NCBI GenBank assembly: GCA_034509495.1
Contig: CM067511.1
Coordinates: 2,577,236 to 2,641,235, forward strand
From: Acestrorhynchus altus
Lineage: Eukaryota > Chordata > Actinopteri > Characiformes > Acestrorhynchidae
DNA length: 64,000 nucleotides
Direction: 5' to 3'
Position numbers and translations under genes: made by a program. Below the pieces are notes generated by a model. It was not told where the DNA came from. It was given only the letters and a program-made list of their open reading frames with translations, and ran no database searches. This document shows, one piece after another, positions 58,691 to 64,000 of the stretch (within the stretch, counting starts at the first letter, position 1; every line of letters starts with the position of its first letter).

Positions 58691-59242
58691 CTACACCTAA
58701 CTGGTGTAGGTCATGTGTAATCAGGATATAATCAGCATGAGATGCCCAGAGGTCAGGGAGTCCTCTACTATTGGCCAGATTTATGTCACACACACACACA
58801 CACAGAGCACACAGCCTCCTCACTTTTCCCTCTCGCTTAGCCACCACTGCAAACTAAGGTATTTTACATTTCATAGCGTCAGCAAATCAATGCAACAAAA
58901 GGTGGGGAATAAATGATCAGAGCAGGGATGAGTAGGGAAAACAGTGGAGCGTTCGTTTGAGGACAGCTGTGACTGGTGGGCAGTATGCACCGGTCCAAAA
59001 TCACACTCTCCCATGTGGGTCAGGGAGCAATCAGATACACCACTCCATCAGCTGTGGGAAAGCATGACGGGGACAAACCGTTAAGTGCATTAAAATGCAG
59101 TTCTGTGTTCAGGATAAAGCAACCCCTGCTGGGAAATTCAGCTCTACACCAGTTTTTGCTTGGTTTCAGATGGTCAGAGAAGGTCTTTGATGGTGGTCAT
59201 CGAAGTGAAAACATGCTATATGCAGGTACATATATATATGTT

Positions 59243-59385
59243 GATCAGTGAGAGTGGGCGGGGCTAATGACATCAAACAATAAGGGAGGAGCTGTCTACT
59301 TTCTTTGCTCACACGGAGTTCAAATTTCAGAATGAAAGTCAGAATAAATGTCAGAACAAAAAGGGTATTCATGCGTGTCATGTCT
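59243..59385 (+). repeat. GC-box element fragment, one partial unit
   Basis: GATCAGTGAGAGTGGGCGGG, CTAATGACATCAAACAATAA and a short tail piece (CAAATTTCAGAATGAAAGTC) identify it. The start of the unit and most of the tail are missing. Confidence 0.7.
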
Positions 59386-60479
59386 ACATGCCTTATGCAC
59401 TTATTTAGCATTGATTCAGCTTTGAAAAGCATCGAAGGTGCACCCTCCATCTCCCACTTTCCAGGCTCAGGCCTGCATTACATCATCCCCTCAACCATCT
59501 GCACAGCCCTAAATCCAATCAGTCCAGCATGCGCCCCTCCATTTAAGCCTCTGCTCTATCTGGCCACTGCATCAATCCCCATATCCCTGCTATCAAATTT
59601 AGCTCTTAGTCCTTTTAATAAAGGTTGGGGCTATTAATTAGAGGTTAATATTAGCCCTCCCCTCCAGCAGAGCCGACATGAACAATCACCTCGTCCCCTC
59701 CGTCCACGCCCGCATTACGTAAAGGCTCTGCCAAGTGCTCACTAATATCTGCATATCAGCAAAGTGCACCAGAGTTTTACTGATATCAGGCAGCCCAATA
59801 AGTGAGAATAAAGAGAAGGGCTTCTAAGTAGGTCAGCAGAAGAACCTGAAACAAATCACTTCTGAGGGTGATTCGTCATGATTACTGATTAAGGGGGCCA
59901 AAATAGCCCAAGTCAGCAAAACACTGGACTGGATATCTGGACTGGTCTGCAGGATATCTGCGAAAAAGCTGCATGGTTTCTACAAGGAAGCTTCTAGTAC
60001 CTTCTGAGAACTTCAGAGAAAGTCAGCAGCTGGATCTTGGTGACTACACTACATCCATCTGATATGTTACCAATCAGCTGCTAATATTCCACTTCTCAGC
60101 TGCGCACACACACACACACACAAACAAGCTGGTTCGATTTCACCAATCAATCATCAGTGTGTCGTTTCATTTCTTCTGAACAAACCGTCTGACTCATCAC
60201 AAACTCCCCTCCAAAAGAAACTTGAGCAATAAGTAAACCCACAGCAACAGTACTGATAACAATAAAGCAACAACAACAACAACAGCAGTTCCCGAGTTGG
60301 GACAGAAAGCCTATAGAGAGCCAGGTGAAAGAAACAGGACACCCCATAAGAACTTTGTCTTTAACATATTCTAAACACGATGGTCATTTGAACTATATTT
60401 AACTATGGTGATCATCCAAAATCTCAACCTCACTGATGCTCATCACCCAGTGCAATCAAATCCTTATGGCAATGTGTCA

Positions 60480-60605
60480 AAATCTAGTTGAAACTCTTCC
60501 CCGGACAGTAGAGACTGTTCCTCCGACAAAAACAGGATAAATACCTTTCACAAGAAACAATTAATGAGGAGATGTCCCAATACTTTTGTCCATATGGTGC
60601 ACATT
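60480..60605 (-). mobile_element. 'GGACAAAAGTATTGGGACAC' MITE, 5' fragment in reverse
   Basis: CGGACAGTAGAGACTGTTCC, AAAACAGGATAAAT and TCCCAATACTTTTGTCCATA are the reverse complement of the family's 5' end. A shorter piece of the same end is at 57030-57058 (CGCAATACTTTTGCCCGTAC). Confidence 0.7.
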
Positions 60606-62784
60606 GGCCACTGGATTTGAAAATCCCTGTAAGGATTGTAGCCAAAAATCTGACACTAACACTCATCGTTGAATGCAATCAAATCCCCACAGCAATGCAC
60701 GGATAAACTCTTTTAATACTGGCTGATAATCAGCCAGTGCAGGAGATTCGAATATACAATATAAAAAAGCAGCATCATATCATCTCTGGCACATTCAGTC
60801 AAGTGTGTCCAAACTTCTGACTGGTACTCTATGTCTCGATTCAACAGAGGGTGTACGAGCAGCGCGGGCGGTAAAAGCCAGCCTGCCTCCGCTGAGCATG
60901 TCCTTGCACAGGAGTGTTACGAGGAACAGGTGCTGTGGAATTCAGACGCCATCGATTGACACGGAGCGGTGTGGGAGGTGAGCTGCAGGGAGAAGCGAAG
61001 CACCTATTGATCTCACCTCAGCTCAACCCCCCTGGCCCGCTTCAGCCCCATCGATTCAGGCTCCTCTTCCCCCAGCAGCCCAGCTCCACCACCCCCCTCA
61101 CACGCCAGATCGATTTCACCAATCAATCACCAACGTGTCATTTCATTTTTCCAGCCCAAAACGGCTGACGTGGCACGAATTTCCGATCGGAAAGAAATAC
61201 GAGAAACACGGCAACGGTTATAATAATACGATAAATAATAAACAATAAAAATACAATCGAAAAGAACAACACTGCTCTCGTTGGAGATGACAGGATAGTA
61301 GGTCTACGTCCTGAAACGTGTCAGAAGCCTTCGGAACAGCTTTAACGTAGTTCAGTGATTCCATCTCATTTGCGCAGTCGGCCAGCGGTTTGTCTCCATT
61401 ATGCTTCTTATCACTGTGTCCAAAGTTAAAAGGGAAAAAAACAAATATCTCAAGGCCCTGATGGAGCTCCCGATGTTTACACAGACAGGTGTTAACCAAA
61501 CCTGCCCCGGACTAGCTTTCAAACTTGCCCCCGGCCAACCCCAGCAATCAGCGCTAAACCAATATAATACTCCTGACAGGTAAATGTATATCAAGCTGTT
61601 CTATTAGTGCCTGTAATAGGGTCATTTTTGAAATTATAGTGATTACCGACGGCTTTTTAACTTTTACGACTTGGCCTCCACCTCGTTGTGGTTCAAATGA
61701 GTTCAGAGATTACTGTAATGGTACCCTGTTTTTCCAATGCGGGGTAATTGGTTAGGCTGGTGCATGCCTGACTGTGCGTCTAATGAACAATAATTGAATG
61801 AGGGCTGGGGCCGACGACTATGACAGCCAGTTAGACACTGAAAACACACGGCCCGCACGCACACACTGAGAGCAACAGCACTTTTGGTTTATTACGACTT
61901 TGCATTGTTACTCTGGGTGACATGGTTTTCCCCTCGTGTTTGTGAAAGCTGGAGAAGTCGATCTGGAATTCTATGCCTACAGAGGGAACGTTATGACCCG
62001 AAAAACGTCCGAGATGACGTAGAGAAATGATCTATGATACGATGTGATGAAACCTGCAACAAAGTATGATGTAGAATTTTAAATCGTAACCTTTGATTAC
62101 AGTGTTTCCAAACCACAATCATCCCTCTCGCGCTCCCTTTTGGAATGAAAGCCTACACAGATGGTCACCTACGTAACAGTCAAAATATATAACACCTCAA
62201 ACCGAACCCTAAGGGGGGTTTCTTTTGATTGGTTTGTTGCAACTCTCCGCACCCCTCTCAGTGCCCCACCGGGATTTTTCCCGATTCTCCCGATGGCCAG
62301 TCCATCACTGCCCCTACAGATAAAATCCAGGTTAAATTCGATATGTCTTCGGCATTCCCAAATGCCACTCCTTCCACACACTGAACCAGACATTCACTGC
62401 ACCAAACCACCTCTTCTGAATCTATAAAACCCATCACACACCCTGCAGGTATTTACTTTACATTGCATCTATTAAGAAATGTATTTTGTATGGAGTATAA
62501 TTCTGGACATATTACTGTATAATTCGCTGTTTTAAGAAACTCTTTGTGCTCAGGGCGTGTTTGGATTCCACTGATGGGTGGGTCTTAAGTGCCGGAGTAG
62601 CAATTACGTGAAGGATTCCTGAGATGTATAAAGGTACTGTGTTGCTTAAAGCCGTAGAACTTGTGGGGAATGTCTGCTGGAAACGGAATAGCATATATTT
62701 ATATCTTTCATATATTAGCATATATTTTAAAATGATTCATGAAATCCTGCTGTTACTTTAACTCTAAGAACCATTACATTCTGC

Positions 62785-62880
62785 ATTCTAGACTTCATAT
62801 CTCAGGATCAGAGTCACCTACAGACACGATGAACATATTATAACAAACTGCAAAACTTACCCCTATTTAACTATAAAACA
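62785..62880 (+). repeat. GC-box element head fragment
   Basis: CTTCATATCTCAGGATCAGA, ACATATTATAACAAACTGCA and ACTTACCCCTATTTAACTAT match the head of other copies. There are no GC-box units. Confidence 0.65.
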
Positions 62881-63089
62881 TCACCTAATCATGTGAAGGT
62901 TCACAGCCTGAAAGTTCAGACTGGATTTAAATATTCATCTTCTAGATTATTATGTTAATAATGTGTCTCAATGTGTAAAAAAAAAAATAAAAAAAAGCTA
63001 CAGGATGTTTGGGTTGTATATGACGTTTACAGCATGTCATACTGCAAGCTTATTGGCTGGTTTCAAAGCAGGAAGCTGATTGCTGCCCG

Positions 63090-63300
63090 TCTCATATAAA
63101 ACCGGAGTTTGCTATTATCTGATTACTCAAGTGCATGTAAAAAATCGGATTATTGAGTGCATGTAAATGCACGATTAATCCGATTTTTATAGACCTTAAT
63201 CCAATTTATGAATTCTGAGCATGCTGCTTGAATAATCAGATAACAGTAAAACTCTGATTAAGATGGGATTATTGAGTGCATGTAAACACACTCATTGTGT
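63090..63300. repeat. Foldback-like element with GTGCATGTAAA repeats
   Basis: TATTATCTGATTACTCAAGT on the left is mirrored by TTGAATAATCAGATAACAGT on the right. GAGTGCATGTAAA occurs three times (near 63130, 63153 and 63277). GTGCATGTAAAC ends are typical of a common fish MITE. Confidence 0.6.
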
Positions 63301-63809
63301 TTCAAGAAAAAAAGGGTAAATGAAAGTCAAATCGCAAAGTCAAACACTTATGATTCAGACATTAAACAACAACTTAAGAAGTCAATAAATGAATTCTGTG
63401 GCACTTTTGAGAGATTGATTCAAATCACACTCTTCTTTGGGAAAGACCAAACAGAGTGATGGTCAGAGTGAGGTCAACAGAGTGATGCCCGTCCAATCAG
63501 ACAGTGTGAATAACTGTGAAAATGAAGCCACGTGCCACGCCTAGGACCGAGGCTGATGATACTGGTGTGCAACACTGAACTCAGCTCACTATGACCTGAT
63601 TAAAAATGAACTGAGAGAAGCACATCAGGACGTTTCGGAATTATGAATCACGGGTCGATCGGCTCTAAGCTCACATCTCACGGAAGCTTGTGCCATGCTC
63701 CAGATATGGAGGCACAGTGCAACATTCCTCCTGCTCGATCTCAGAGGAAACGTTCTTTTGTGAAATGCGTGTGTGTGTGAGTTGTCCCGGGTGACAGAGG
63801 AAAACACAC

Positions 63810-63922
63810 CGTGACTTTGGGCGGGTTCATCCAGTGGTGCATGAGAACACTGCTAGCTGTCATGTTGTCGGGGAGGATGACCAAATCGTTGTTGTTCTGG
63901 CACGAAAGCTCAATCTCGTCTC
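63810..63922 (-). CDS. pappa: PAPPA exon: first part of the fifth CCP module
   Basis: This 113-bp minus-strand exon has acceptor CTTTCACACAG and donor GTCACG|GTGTGT. It completes a split codon (xGA, probably Gly or Arg) and adds 37 codons: DEIELSCQNNNDLVI, then LPDNMTASSVLMHHWMNPPKVT. An N-glycosylation sequon NMT is present. It ends at a codon boundary, so it joins in phase to the next exon, giving PPKVT|HIVCTMG, which reads as one continuous CCP module. Donor and acceptor are credible and no stop intervenes. Earlier exons (protease domain, CCP1-4) must lie to the right of the window. Slightly less certain than the other three because the motif content is weaker. Confidence 0.87.
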
Positions 63923-64000
63923 CTGTGTGAAAGAGAGAGGAGAAGAAAGACAAATAAAGAACAAAATCTCCTGTAGAATTAAGTCACTTTGCATGAAGGT

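Larger units (their letters stand above)
56832..63809 (-). other. Pappa intron, 6,978 bp
   Basis: It separates the two CCP5 exons. It contains two unexplained overlapping ORFs (57534-57897), a GGTTGCTATGG-type tandem array, a DDE transposase C-terminal relic, a partial and a head-only GC-box element, MITE fragments and a foldback element near 63.1-63.3 kb. In 59380-60470 and 60610-62780 nothing recognisable is seen. No extra exon is needed, because the flanking exons join in phase. Confidence 0.65.

Noticed and set aside
60914..61168. Possible pappa exon on the minus strand after a TCTCCCTGCAG acceptor near 60988
   Set aside because: All frames reach stops quickly, no CCP cysteine pattern appears, and the flanking exons already join in phase.
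1..64000. CRISPR array or prokaryotic defence system suggested by regularly repeated 52-bp units
   Set aside because: The units are contiguous with no spacers, and the context is spliced vertebrate genes and fish transposons.

Overview
The window is vertebrate genomic DNA: two spliced genes with GT/AG introns of 1-15 kb, many microsatellites, many decayed cut-and-paste DNA transposons and one assembly gap. The transposon set (Tc1/mariner types, hAT-like and foldback MITEs, a 'TATGGACAAAAGTATTGGGA' MITE) is typical of ray-finned fish. An otophysan such as a characiform or catfish is my guess, from remembered repeats only. Nothing prokaryotic, viral or CRISPR-like was seen.

Layout. The left third carries the last three coding exons of an astrotactin gene on the + strand (10466-10566, 11920-12103, 22335-22572). 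They join in frame to the C-terminal 173 residues: the end of the FnIII domain and the annexin-like domain. The right part carries four consecutive exons of a pregnancy-associated plasma protein-A gene on the - strand (63922-63810, 56831-56760, 53791-53693, 38571-38467). They join in frame to the C-terminal 128 residues: CCP5, LNR3 and the C-terminal tail. The genes converge across about 16 kb of repeat-rich intergenic DNA. Human ASTN2/PAPPA (and their paralogues ASTN1/PAPPA2) have the same tail-to-tail arrangement. The - strand protein looks like PAPPA rather than PAPPA2, so the + strand gene is most likely astn2. Astrotactins act in neuronal migration and membrane-protein trafficking; PAPPA cleaves IGF-binding proteins. 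I see no sign that they act in one pathway; they are syntenic neighbours.

Everything else is introns and intergenic DNA rich in repeats. The most distinctive signal is a dispersed element found in about 15 pieces. It has a conserved head, a 52-bp tandem module carrying a GC box (GGGGGCGGGGCT) in 0 to 4 copies, and an AT-rich tail. One copy is a head-to-head palindrome. Other items include a hAT-like element nested in a Tc1-like element with an imperfect 8-bp target duplication, a near-perfect 205-bp hairpin, degenerate telomere-like repeats, and a mariner fossil abutting a Tc1 fossil. A 720-bp block also appears twice, once right after the 388-N gap, and is probably an assembly duplication.

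All calls come from reading the sequence; no alignment or database search was run.
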